A DNA stretch of 64,000 nt from Eubacterium sp. (GTDB taxonomy: Bacteria > Bacillota > Clostridia > Oscillospirales > Acutalibacteraceae), in the NCBI GenBank assembly GCA_017463985.1, contig JAFUEH010000016.1:62001-126000 (forward strand), in the 5' to 3' direction. The notes under the pieces are model-generated. The model did no database searches. It had not been told where the DNA came from and was given only the letters and a program-made list of their open reading frames with translations. Position 1 is the first letter of the stretch; each line of letters begins with the position of its first letter. A program made the translations under genes and the position numbers. This document shows positions 53,825 to 61,429 of the stretch, in pieces.

Positions 53825-54532
53825 TTAACAGTAGTTTTTATAGCGTGATGTGTCTGTGATAGCAGCAAGCACTTGCTGCTTGTCCATACAACGGTGCAGC
53901 TCGTCCGCCTTGCTTTCCTGCGTTGCCTCTGCTCCTAGCGGCGTGCGCTGCAGTACTGCGTGAAGCAAAAATACCGTGACTGCCGCTATCAGGTAAGCAA
54001 GCAGGACGCCGATCACGCCTGCAGTGATACTGAACTTTACCTTCCCGACGATAAAGAAGATCACCGCCAGCGGTGTACCGCCTAAAATATCCAAAACAGC
54101 GGTGAGCTTCGCGCCGCTTTTTGGCTTCTTTTGTGCCTTTTGAAAGCTTTTGTGATGCTGTACGCGGTGCACGAATGCTTCCTCATCGGCAACGGCAGCG
54201 CTAAGCAGTGTAACGGCCGCGTCGCTTGACACCGCATTGACATAAGTATAGAACTCCATGCCGGACAGTTGGATGACCTGCAGTGCTACTGTCGCTGTCT
54301 GATCGGCAGCGACAAAGCGATATTGCACCGCTGTAATAAAATCATATCCGGTGATAGTACCGCCGAATTCCCGATAGCTGCTCGACATGGCTGGCGTCAG
54401 TGTGCATACCGGCTCCGGCTCGCTGCTGTGCAGGTTGATCTGCTGTTGCGGCGGCAAGGAGCTTTCGCCGTCATTTGTTCTCATCAGAACCGTCTGCTGT
54501 GAGCGATTGATAAAGGTGATCGTCATTGGCAT
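53825..54532 (-). CDS. Membrane protein of unknown function
   Basis: A 235-residue protein. The N-terminal 120 residues look like a beta-rich globular domain (TITFINRSQQTVLMRTNDGE, then GYDFITAVQYRFVAADQTAT). A basic stretch (QKAQKKPKSG) is followed by two membrane segments (about residues 145-165 and 170-195) and a short charged tail. No known family recognised. AGGAAAGG precedes the ATG, and the start is 14 bases from the alpha-glucosidase stop, so it shares that transcript. Confidence 0.65.
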   Translation of the reverse strand: MPMTITFINRSQQTVLMRTNDGESSLPPQQQINLHSSEPEPVCTLTPAMSSSYREFGGTITGYDFITAVQYRFVAADQTATVALQVIQLSGMEFYTYVNAVSSDAAVTLLSAAVADEEAFVHRVQHHKSFQKAQKKPKSGAKLTAVLDILGGTPLAVIFFIVGKVKFSITAGVIGVLLAYLIAAVTVFLLHAVLQRTPLGAEATQESKADELHRCMDKQQVLAAITDTSRYKNYC

Positions 54533-54546
54533 TACCTTTCCTCAGA

Positions 54547-56214
54547 CTATGCAAAATAATAGACTCTTGTTTCGTAAGGACGTGTCTTAAAGCCGTTGTT
54601 TTGCACGGTTACGTGTGGATAGTTGCAAAGGATCGGCTCTCCTTGTTCAAGTACAAAGCCTTTTGGCGCTTCAAAGGCGATATTCTCCGCCGTGAAGGAA
54701 CAGATCACCAGCAGTCGCTTGCCCTCGTAGTTTCGCTCATAAACGTAGAGCTTGTCAGAGGCAGCGTAATGCTCTTTATAATCGCCGTAGATTGCGACCT
54801 TATTCTCTTTTTTAAATTTAATCAGGGCTTTATAGTGGTTCAGCAGGGAATTCGGGTCTGCCGCCTCCTTGGCTGCATTGATTTCCGGATAATTCGGATT
54901 GACCGGAAACCACGGTGTGCCCGTCGTAAAGCCGGCGTTGGCGCTGCCGTCCCACTGCACGGGCGTCCTGGCATTGTCGCGCGTGGAGTTGACCGCGTTT
55001 TCCCATGCCTTTTTCTTTGGCATTCCTACCTTTTCTGTGAACACCTTGTAATTGTTCTTGACGAATACATCGGCGTATTCGTCGATACTGTTCAGACGAA
55101 TATTGAGCATACCGATCTCCTGTCCCTGATAGATGAACGGCGTACCCTGCTGGAGCATATACATATTGGCCAGCATCTTACCGGACTCGGTTCTGTATTG
55201 CTCACTGCCGTAGCGGGAGATGATCCGCGGATGGTCGTGATTTTCAATATAAAGCGTGTTCCAGGCCTTGCCGTTCAGCTTATACTGCCAAGCAGAAAAG
55301 GCACGCTTCATCTGTCTCAGATTGAAGGGCTTTTGCAAAAAGTCGATCAACAGTGCGTCCGCCGCAATATGCTGGAAGTGGAACATCAGATCCAGCTCCT
55401 TGTGGCTTTCGTCGATATATTGCAGCGCCTTGCCCGGCGTCATCATCGGTGCTTCTCCGACGGTAAAGCAATCGTATTCATCCGTGACCTCACGGTATTC
55501 CTGCAGATATTGATGAATGTTCGGTCCGTCCATGTAATGCTCAATGCCTGCCGCGGTTGGAATCGGTGCGCCCATCGGTAAGCCTTTGCGCTTTGAGATA
55601 AAGGTGATAACGTCCTCACGGAAACCGTCCACACCGAGCTCCAGCCAAAAGCGCATGATGTCCTTGACCTCCTCACGCACCCTTGGGTTGTCGTGGTTAA
55701 GATCGGGCTGCTTGGCGGCAAAGACGTGCAGATACCATTCGTCAAGCACCTTGTCGTATTCCCACGCTTTTCCCTCAAAACAGGAAAGCCAGTTGTTTGG
55801 CGGACGTTTGCCGCGCCCCTTACGCCAAAAATAATAATCGTGGTACGGTGAGTGCTTGTCGTGCGATTTGATAAACCACTCGTGCTCGTCCGAGGTGTGG
55901 TTCACGACCAGATCCATAATGACCTTGATGCCTCTGGCGTGCGCCTCGTCCAGTACCTTCTTGAACAGATCGAGATCACCGTATTCCGGATGAATATGGC
56001 GATAATCGGCTATATCGTAACCAAAATCGGCATTTGGTGAAGGATAAAGCGGGGAGAACCAAATACAGTTAATGCCCAGCTCCTGCAGGTAGTCAAGCTT
56101 AGAGAGTACGCCCTCCAGGTCACCGATCCCGTCTCCGTTACCGTCGCAGAAGGAGCGCGGCCAGATCTGATAAACGACCAGCTCCTTATACCAGCTATTG
56201 TCATACTTTCCCAT
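54547..56214 (-). CDS. malL: GH13 alpha-glucosidase (oligo-1,6-glucosidase type)
   Basis: A 555-residue cytoplasmic enzyme cleaving glucose from isomalto- or malto-oligosaccharides. The N-terminus VVYQIWPRSFCDGNGDGIGDL is typical of the GH13_31 group. Catalytic motifs: MDLVVNHTSDEH (region I), GVDGFREDVITF (Asp nucleophile; most relatives read GFRMDV), FTVGEAP (Glu acid) and ENHDHPR (third Asp). Length fits. AGGAACTA lies just upstream of the ATG. It runs in the opposite direction to glgP and the neopullulanase-like gene but serves the same pathway. The exact substrate, and hence the symbol, is inferred. Confidence 0.88.
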   Translation of the reverse strand: MGKYDNSWYKELVVYQIWPRSFCDGNGDGIGDLEGVLSKLDYLQELGINCIWFSPLYPSPNADFGYDIADYRHIHPEYGDLDLFKKVLDEAHARGIKVIMDLVVNHTSDEHEWFIKSHDKHSPYHDYYFWRKGRGKRPPNNWLSCFEGKAWEYDKVLDEWYLHVFAAKQPDLNHDNPRVREEVKDIMRFWLELGVDGFREDVITFISKRKGLPMGAPIPTAAGIEHYMDGPNIHQYLQEYREVTDEYDCFTVGEAPMMTPGKALQYIDESHKELDLMFHFQHIAADALLIDFLQKPFNLRQMKRAFSAWQYKLNGKAWNTLYIENHDHPRIISRYGSEQYRTESGKMLANMYMLQQGTPFIYQGQEIGMLNIRLNSIDEYADVFVKNNYKVFTEKVGMPKKKAWENAVNSTRDNARTPVQWDGSANAGFTTGTPWFPVNPNYPEINAAKEAADPNSLLNHYKALIKFKKENKVAIYGDYKEHYAASDKLYVYERNYEGKRLLVICSFTAENIAFEAPKGFVLEQGEPILCNYPHVTVQNNGFKTRPYETRVYYFA

Positions 56215-56237
56215 AATTAGTTCCTTTCTGATAGCGG

Positions 56238-56912
56238 CTATCTAATTTTAATGATTTCGTTAAAGACAGCGGTCATCTTTTTGCTGATATTCAGATCTAA
56301 ATGGAGCGATCCGAAAAACCAGTGATTGTATTCCACACCGTTCATCAGTTCCTGCAGATAGGTGTTCAGCGGCGTCAGGTGCATCTCATGATTCGTGTGC
56401 AGACGGATGAAATCCTTGGCGATCGCCGGTGCTTCATAAGTCAGGATATAATCCACCTGATAGTCGGCGTCCTTCAGGTTTTGCGCGCCGGAAAGCAGCT
56501 CCTTGGCGCTGGGCATTTCATCCTTCCACCAGGTCTGTCCCTCCACGCGCATTTCAGCGTCCTCGCTTTCGCCGCCGCCCATCACAAAATAGGTCTTGCG
56601 CTCAAACGTATAGATTTCGCCGCGCATCAGGTGATAGATATTCGACGCGATTTTTTGCGCATTGCCTCCCTTGTATCGATAGGGCGGATAGTTCTTCAGC
56701 AGGTCAAAGTTTTCGTGCGCGCCGTCTACAAAGCAGATCGTGTATCGTTTCTTTTTGAGCACCTCAAGCGCCTTTTTTTCCTTATCACTTTGATCCCATA
56801 TAAAGCCGAAGTCGCCGCATACGATCAGGATGTCGTCCTCTGTGAGCTTTTTTAGTTTAGGATTCTTAAAAAATGAAATGTCGCCGTGGGTGTCACCGGT
56901 TATGTATACCAT
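56238..56912 (-). CDS. Metallophosphoesterase (calcineurin-like)
   Basis: A 224-residue cytoplasmic phosphoesterase. Family metal motifs: ITGDTHGDISFF near residue 4, VCGDFGFIWD (metal Asp), and VDGAHENF, which replaces the usual GNHE with GAHE. A His near the C-terminus lies in FFGSLHLDL. The substrate is unknown; such small phosphoesterases act on phosphoproteins or nucleotides. It begins MVYITGDTHGD, starts downstream of a consensus promoter and lies upstream of malL, 23 bases away, so both are likely co-transcribed. Confidence 0.85.
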   Translation of the reverse strand: MVYITGDTHGDISFFKNPKLKKLTEDDILIVCGDFGFIWDQSDKEKKALEVLKKKRYTICFVDGAHENFDLLKNYPPYRYKGGNAQKIASNIYHLMRGEIYTFERKTYFVMGGGESEDAEMRVEGQTWWKDEMPSAKELLSGAQNLKDADYQVDYILTYEAPAIAKDFIRLHTNHEMHLTPLNTYLQELMNGVEYNHWFFGSLHLDLNISKKMTAVFNEIIKIR

Positions 56913-56955
56913 AAAAATATCCTCGTAAAACTTTATTTTCTCTGCGGATAAGCGA

Positions 56956-56984
56956 TTGATTTATCGCTGCGTCTATGCTAATAT
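56956..56984 (+). promoter_or_regulatory. Possible promoter of dacF-type gene
   Basis: -35 TTGATT (56956-56961), 17-base spacer, extended -10 TGC-TAATAT (56976-56984). A second -10-like TATAAT at 56985-56990 has no good -35. Confidence 0.45.
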
Positions 56985-57012
56985 TATAATATAACGCAAC
57001 GAAAGGTGTCAA
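56983..57012 (-). promoter_or_regulatory. Promoter of the metallophosphoesterase-malL unit
   Basis: On the minus strand, a perfect -35 TTGACA (57012-57007), 18-base spacer, perfect -10 TATAAT (56988-56983). The -35 overlaps the ribosome binding site of the divergent carboxypeptidase gene, and ATATTATAATAT (56981-56992) is palindromic. Confidence 0.75.
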
Positions 57013-57016
57013 GAGA

Positions 57017-58432
57017 ATGAAAAAAGGTTGTGCGCTGTTTTTAGCGTTGATGATATTTGTTTTGTCGTTAGCGGCAGCGCCGTTCGGCGCGATGGCGACC
57101 GACGTCAATAACGACGAGGGTATGTACGAGGTGACGGAGCAGGTCTATGCCGACGCCTATATGCTCGTTAATCTGGACGATGACAGCTATCCTGTGATCG
57201 CGCAGAAAAACAAGGATAAAAAGAAATATCCTGCCTCTCTTACAAAAATTGCTACCACGATGGTGGTGCTCAATAATGTGGACGATCTGCAGGCAAAGAC
57301 GACGGTTTCTAAGGCGGCCATCGATGTGCTGACCGGTACCGGCGCACAGGTCGCAGGATTGAAGCCCGGCGATGAATTGACGATCGAGCAGCTGCTGTAT
57401 CTGACAATGGTCTATTCTGCGTGCGACGCCTGTACCGTGCTGGCGGAATATGTGAGCGGCACGATCCCCGAATTTGTTAAGCTGATGAATAATTGGGCGC
57501 TGTCACTTGGCTGTGAAAACACGAACTTTGTGAACTGCGACGGCCTGCATGATGAAAATCATTATACAACAGCAGCCGATTTAGAGTTGATGACGCTGGA
57601 GGCGCTGAAAAACGAAACCTTTACGAAGATCGCTACCACTCAAAAATATACCTATAACGATCAGACCTTTATCCATACAAACTTCATGACGGATAAATAC
57701 CATATCACCTATTACTACGAGTATGCCGAGGGCATTAAAACCGGTTCCACGACGGAGGCCGGCTACTGTGTGATTACGAAGGCTTCAAAGAACGGTTACA
57801 ACTACTTGGCGATCGTACTTGATTCACCAAAGCAAAAGCTGGACGGGATCGAAACCAAGTGTTCGTTTATTGACGGCAAAACATTGTTTGAATGGGCGTT
57901 TGACTCGCTGAAATATTCGATGGTGCTGCGCCAAAACGATGTGGTCGAGGAAATACCGGTGCTCAACGGCAAGGATGCTGACACGGTACAGCTGGTGGCG
58001 GAAAAGGACGTCAATACGCTGGTGCCGGTTTCGCTCGACGCCTCTGCCGTTATCATCAAGCCAGTGGATATGCCCGAGAGTCTGGAGGCTCCCGTAACAA
58101 AGGGCGAAAAAATATGTACCGCCGAGATTATCTACGGCGGTAAAACGATCGCTACCGTCAATTTAGTGGCGGCGCAGGATATTGAATTGTCTACCTTCCT
58201 ACGTGTCTGGAACGGCGTGAAGGGCTTTTTCGGCCGCCCTGCCGTGCTGGCAGTGCTGGTGGTGCTGATCGTGCTGGTGTTGCTCTATATCGTTTATTTC
58301 ACGGTTAAGCTGACACGGCATGACCGACGCGCAGCGGAAAAACGCCGCAGCCGCGAGCGGCTGGAGGAGGAAGAAAACCGCACTTACCGCGAACAGCATC
58401 AGGACGACCGGTTAGATCCGCCGAAGCGGTAG
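57017..58432 (+). CDS. dacF: D-alanyl-D-alanine carboxypeptidase (DacF/PBP type, S11)
   Basis: A 471-residue exported low-molecular-weight penicillin-binding protein that trims peptidoglycan stem peptides. Signal peptide about 1-27. Active-site motifs: Ser74-Leu-Thr-Lys77 and Lys241-Thr-Gly243. The middle SxN motif reads Ser134-Ala-Cys136, with Cys in place of Asn. A C-terminal membrane helix (about 403-425) and a charged cytoplasmic tail anchor it, unlike the amphipathic helix of many S11 enzymes. AAAGGTG precedes the ATG. A sporulation role, as for Bacillus dacF, is possible but not shown. Confidence 0.87.
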   Translation: MKKGCALFLALMIFVLSLAAAPFGAMATDVNNDEGMYEVTEQVYADAYMLVNLDDDSYPVIAQKNKDKKKYPASLTKIATTMVVLNNVDDLQAKTTVSKAAIDVLTGTGAQVAGLKPGDELTIEQLLYLTMVYSACDACTVLAEYVSGTIPEFVKLMNNWALSLGCENTNFVNCDGLHDENHYTTAADLELMTLEALKNETFTKIATTQKYTYNDQTFIHTNFMTDKYHITYYYEYAEGIKTGSTTEAGYCVITKASKNGYNYLAIVLDSPKQKLDGIETKCSFIDGKTLFEWAFDSLKYSMVLRQNDVVEEIPVLNGKDADTVQLVAEKDVNTLVPVSLDASAVIIKPVDMPESLEAPVTKGEKICTAEIIYGGKTIATVNLVAAQDIELSTFLRVWNGVKGFFGRPAVLAVLVVLIVLVLLYIVYFTVKLTRHDRRAAEKRRSRERLEEEENRTYREQHQDDRLDPPKR

Positions 58433-58445
58433 CAGGGGAGGGCGC

Positions 58446-58646
58446 TTACAGATCGTCTGCGTCCTGCTCCGGCGCTTCCGGCTGACCGGTTTCGTAGTAA
58501 GCCTGCGGCATATCGGTGTAGGCGCCTGTCGGATCGGGCCGTGACATATCGTGTTCTAAAAAACGGCGCAGATCAATGATTCGTTTCGTGCCGTCGCTTT
58601 CAATATTGATATTGTTGTTTTGATTATTTTTATTTTTCTTACTCAT
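58446..58646 (-). CDS. Small protein of unknown function (66 aa)
   Basis: A 66-residue hydrophilic protein starting MSKKNKNNQNNNINIESDGT, followed by RRFLEHDMSRPDPTGAYTDM and an acidic end (EQDADDL). No known family. The ATG at 58646 has GAGGTG five bases upstream, and that sequence is the 3' arm of the terminator of the preceding gene. A longer frame reaches 58694 and overlaps that gene's stop but has no ribosome binding site. Confidence 0.55.
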   Translation of the reverse strand: MSKKNKNNQNNNINIESDGTKRIIDLRRFLEHDMSRPDPTGAYTDMPQAYYETGQPEAPEQDADDL

Positions 58647-58651
58647 AAAAA

Positions 58652-58680
58652 CACCTCTAAGGATATTGTCCTCAGAGGTG
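58652..58680 (-). terminator. Terminator hairpin whose 3' arm holds the ribosome binding site of the 66-aa ORF
   Basis: CACCTCT pairs with AGAGGTG and AGGA with TCCT around a TATTG loop. On the minus strand it is followed by TTTTT and then directly by the ATG at 58646; on the plus strand by CTTTTTTT. It ends the 207-residue gene and may also stop convergent dacF transcripts. Confidence 0.85.
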
Positions 58681-58690
58681 CTTTTTTTAT

Positions 58691-59314
58691 TCACAGTTTT
58701 TCTACGTCTACGACAGCAATTTTCGCCATAAAATCCTTCGTGGAGATCACCGTACCGATCGACGAAAAATCGTCCATGTTCATGTTGAAATTATTGATAT
58801 AGATCGGTACCTCGGTATACTCCACGTCAATGTGGATCCGCTTGGCGTCCTCATGAATGGTGGCGACGTCGTACTCGTCCACATCATAATATTTTTTCGC
58901 TTTAATTTCGTTGTTGTTAATGTATTGCAAAATGATATTGCGCGAGGAACGGGAGAGAGAAATATATTTGCTGTCCTCCTTCGATAACGCCTGTCCCATC
59001 GTCATCTGTGCAACGCCCTTACAACAGCCGCTGTTCAGGAAAAATTCCTTAATAAAGATCGCCTCCAGCGGACTGGTATCGTCTGGCACAATGATCGCCA
59101 GTATATTTTTGCTGTATTTTTTGCCGTAGATGCTGTTGATAAACAGCTTAAAATGGCGCTGCGATTCAGCAATTTTAGCGGCGAACTGATGGTAAAAGGG
59201 GATATTGATATCGTGCTCTACGCCGGGCATTTCAAACGGTACAAAGGCGTCGCTTTCCTTATCTTTTACTAATATGTTATTATTGGTGATAATCATCGGT
59301 ATCGTTTTGGCCAT
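58691..59314 (-). CDS. Protein of unknown function, possibly actin-like fold (207 aa)
   Basis: A 207-residue cytoplasmic protein starting MAKTIPMIITNNNILVKDKE; AGAGGTG six bases upstream selects the ATG at 59314. The middle segment LAIIVPDDTSPLEAIFIKEF followed by FLNSGCCKGVAQMTMGQAL resembles the strand-helix pattern before the second phosphate loop in MreB/Hsp70-type actin-like proteins. Glycine-rich phosphate loops were not seen, so it would be a non-ATPase relative at best. I cannot assign a function. Confidence 0.6.
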   Translation of the reverse strand: MAKTIPMIITNNNILVKDKESDAFVPFEMPGVEHDINIPFYHQFAAKIAESQRHFKLFINSIYGKKYSKNILAIIVPDDTSPLEAIFIKEFFLNSGCCKGVAQMTMGQALSKEDSKYISLSRSSRNIILQYINNNEIKAKKYYDVDEYDVATIHEDAKRIHIDVEYTEVPIYINNFNMNMDDFSSIGTVISTKDFMAKIAVVDVEKL

Positions 59315-59418
59315 GTCTTTCACCTCTTGGATTAATTATTTTATTATTATACAATATCCCGTGTTTATTTTCAAGAATATTACAATCGTGTAACTTTTAT
59401 GGATATTCATGCGAAATA

Positions 59419-59427
59419 TGTTATAAT
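59419..59427 (+). promoter_or_regulatory. Extended -10 promoter of the DUF3048 gene
   Basis: TGT-TATAAT at 59419-59427, with no good -35 at the right distance. A leader of about 60 bases with a mini-ORF follows. Confidence 0.5.
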
Positions 59428-59449
59428 TGTTGTGTTAAAAAAGGAAAGG

Positions 59450-59473
59450 ATGCACCTGATACACAATATGTAG
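59450..59473 (+). CDS. Possible leader mini-ORF (7 codons)
   Basis: ATG-CAC-CTG-ATA-CAC-AAT-ATG-TAG encodes MHLIHNM. It has the best ribosome binding site in the leader (AAGGAAAGG directly upstream), while the downstream DUF3048 gene has none. It may couple or regulate translation, or be chance. Confidence 0.3.
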   Translation: MHLIHNM

Positions 59474-59494
59474 TGTTGAGTGCCGAAAAAAGTT

Positions 59495-61324
59495 ATGGCG
59501 AACAATGAATTGGATGAAATCCTTGCTGAAATCAGAAGGAAGGCACAGGAGAATGAAACCGCTCAAAAGGCTGCCGAAGCAGAAGCGCTGCCGGTTGACG
59601 TGGTTGAGGAGCCTGTACCGCGCCCTGCTTCCGGAAGGGAAGAAAGTGCCGATGATATATTTGGCGATATCCTGAGAGCTGTCAGCCTCAGCGAAGCTAA
59701 AAAAGAGGAAACCCCGTTGCCGGAGGAACAAAGCGAGCAGCACGCAGTGCCGGAGCCACCAAAACCGGAGGAGGAGCCGCTTCGCATAACGCTGACGCCT
59801 GATGAACCGGCTGAGCCGCAGGAAGCGCCTGCTCCGGAAAAACCGTCGATTCCTGAGTCACCGGAGAGTATGTTCACGATCGTAGAGGACGCGCCTGAAG
59901 GCAAAACCGAGGTGCTGGACAGAGACGGCGCACCGGACGATGTGCTGGTCGCCAAGGAGGAATCGGTCGTACTGCCGGACGGTAAGGCGTTTGACACCGC
60001 TGCCTTCGGTTTAATCACCGGCGGTCGTCAGGAAGAAGAACCGGAGGAGAGCGAGGAAAAGACGGTGGCGGTTTCGTCGGTGCCGGCGGAGGAAGTGCCG
60101 GCAGAGGACGAACCGGCAGAGGACGAACCGGCAGAGGATGAGCCAAAGAAAAATGGCAAAAAAATCCTAGCCATTGTGCTGGCCTGCTTCATTATTATTG
60201 CGGCGCTGGTGGGCGTATATTTCGGCTTCTTCCACAATAAGGAGCAAGAAGAGCCTACGGAAACAAAGCCGGCGGTGACAGAGGCTGCCACCGTGGCGCC
60301 GGTTACTGAAAAGACCGGCGGTATCTTGAATCCGCTGACCGGTGAGCCAGGTTATAACGAGGCGGCTGTCGGCAAACGTCCCGTCGCCGTTGTGGTCGAA
60401 AACGAGTACAGTACCTCGGCTATTCGTCCGCAGTGGGGTATCGAGGAAGCCGACATCGTCATGGAGGCAGAAACCGAATTTTCGACGAGAATGCTGTTCT
60501 TCTGGGCGGATTATACGGCGCTGCCGGATGAAATCGGTCCTACCCGTTCGGCACGTCCGCCGTTTATCCGTTTTTCACAGCTGTTTGATTCGGTGTTTAT
60601 CCATGCCGGTCTGTCCCACTCCAAGGGCAATTATGTCGGCGCTGATTCCGTGTTTGAAAATGAGAATATCGACCACATTAACCTTCTCAGCCTGGAGGAA
60701 AACGGAACCTATTTCGGAAGGGACAAGAGCCGTACCTCTACGATCGAGCATACCGGGTATCTGAACGGTGCCAACGCTGCACAGCTGATTGAAAAGCAGG
60801 GCTTCAGGACCGATGCCGACGCTAACCGCTTCACACAGTTTGAATTTAACGAAAAAGCAGCAGCAACCGGCAATCAGGACGCCAAAACCGTTCGTTTCAC
60901 TTGGTCTGACAGGTGTCCGAAGAATGCGAAGTTCACCTATATCGATTCGGAAGGCATTTACCGCACCTCTGACTTTGATGCCGGCGGCAGAGAGGCAGAT
61001 CTTCAGTTTGAAACGATTTTACTGCTGCTCGACGAAACAGAGTATATTGTGAAGGAAAACTATAAGGGCAGTCAGAGCGAAACCTACTGTGATTATCATT
61101 TAGCCGGCGGCAAGGCGCTGTTGGCTACCGAGGGCAAAGCACAGGAGATCACTTGGGACGTTGAGAATAACAAGCTCGTGCTCAAGGATGAAAAGGGCGA
61201 AACGGTCAAGCTGAATCCGGGCAAGATTTACATCGGTTACGGTTCTTCCAATCATGGCGGCAGCTATGCTGCCGAAGGCGCCAATACCGATTCCGCGGCC
61301 TCTGACAGCGACGATAACAACTAA
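59495..61324 (+). CDS. DUF3048-family membrane-anchored protein
   Basis: A 609-residue protein. A long, very acidic Pro/Glu-rich cytoplasmic region (about 1-220) ends in three PAEDE repeats. One membrane helix follows (about 224-245, ILAIVLACFIIIAALVGVYF), then an extracytoplasmic DUF3048 domain of two parts. The family core is PLTGEPGYNEAAVGKRPVAV, then MEAETEFSTRMLFFWADY, IGPTRSARPPF and IHAGLSHSKG. DUF3048 proteins are usually lipoproteins (YerB-like) with a short N-terminus; the long cytoplasmic part is unusual. Neither the ATG at 59495 nor a GTG at 59480 has a good ribosome binding site. Confidence 0.8.
   Translation: MANNELDEILAEIRRKAQENETAQKAAEAEALPVDVVEEPVPRPASGREESADDIFGDILRAVSLSEAKKEETPLPEEQSEQHAVPEPPKPEEEPLRITLTPDEPAEPQEAPAPEKPSIPESPESMFTIVEDAPEGKTEVLDRDGAPDDVLVAKEESVVLPDGKAFDTAAFGLITGGRQEEEPEESEEKTVAVSSVPAEEVPAEDEPAEDEPAEDEPKKNGKKILAIVLACFIIIAALVGVYFGFFHNKEQEEPTETKPAVTEAATVAPVTEKTGGILNPLTGEPGYNEAAVGKRPVAVVVENEYSTSAIRPQWGIEEADIVMEAETEFSTRMLFFWADYTALPDEIGPTRSARPPFIRFSQLFDSVFIHAGLSHSKGNYVGADSVFENENIDHINLLSLEENGTYFGRDKSRTSTIEHTGYLNGANAAQLIEKQGFRTDADANRFTQFEFNEKAAATGNQDAKTVRFTWSDRCPKNAKFTYIDSEGIYRTSDFDAGGREADLQFETILLLLDETEYIVKENYKGSQSETYCDYHLAGGKALLATEGKAQEITWDVENNKLVLKDEKGETVKLNPGKIYIGYGSSNHGGSYAAEGANTDSAASDSDDNN
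60098..60142 (+). repeat. Three 15-base tandem repeats in the DUF3048 gene
   Basis: Three copies of CCGGCAGAGGACGAA (the last with two changes) encode PAEDE x3 just before the membrane helix. Confidence 0.9.
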
Positions 61325-61336
61325 CGATCCGTACAG

Positions 61337-61365
61337 AAAAAGGACACCACTGCGGTGTCCTTTTT
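61337..61365 (+). terminator. Terminator of the DUF3048 gene
   Basis: A 12-bp stem (AAAAAGGACACC / GGTGTCCTTTTT) with a 5-base loop and a T-tract inside the 3' arm. Confidence 0.95.
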
Positions 61366-61389
61366 ATCAATGCCATAACACAAAAACAA

Positions 61390-61406
61390 CATATCGCGGT
61401 GATATG
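61390..61406. promoter_or_regulatory. Inverted repeat upstream of the two-component genes
   Basis: CATATC-GCGGT-GATATG lies 24 bases before the response regulator ATG. It could be an operator or a small hairpin; no clear promoter was identified in this 64-base gap. Confidence 0.3.
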
Positions 61407-61429
61407 CTGACCGTGGGAGGGATAAAAAG

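Noticed and set aside
54526-55581. Long plus-strand open frame (351 codons)
   Set aside because: It lies antisense to the GH13 alpha-glucosidase, whose catalytic motifs are intact.
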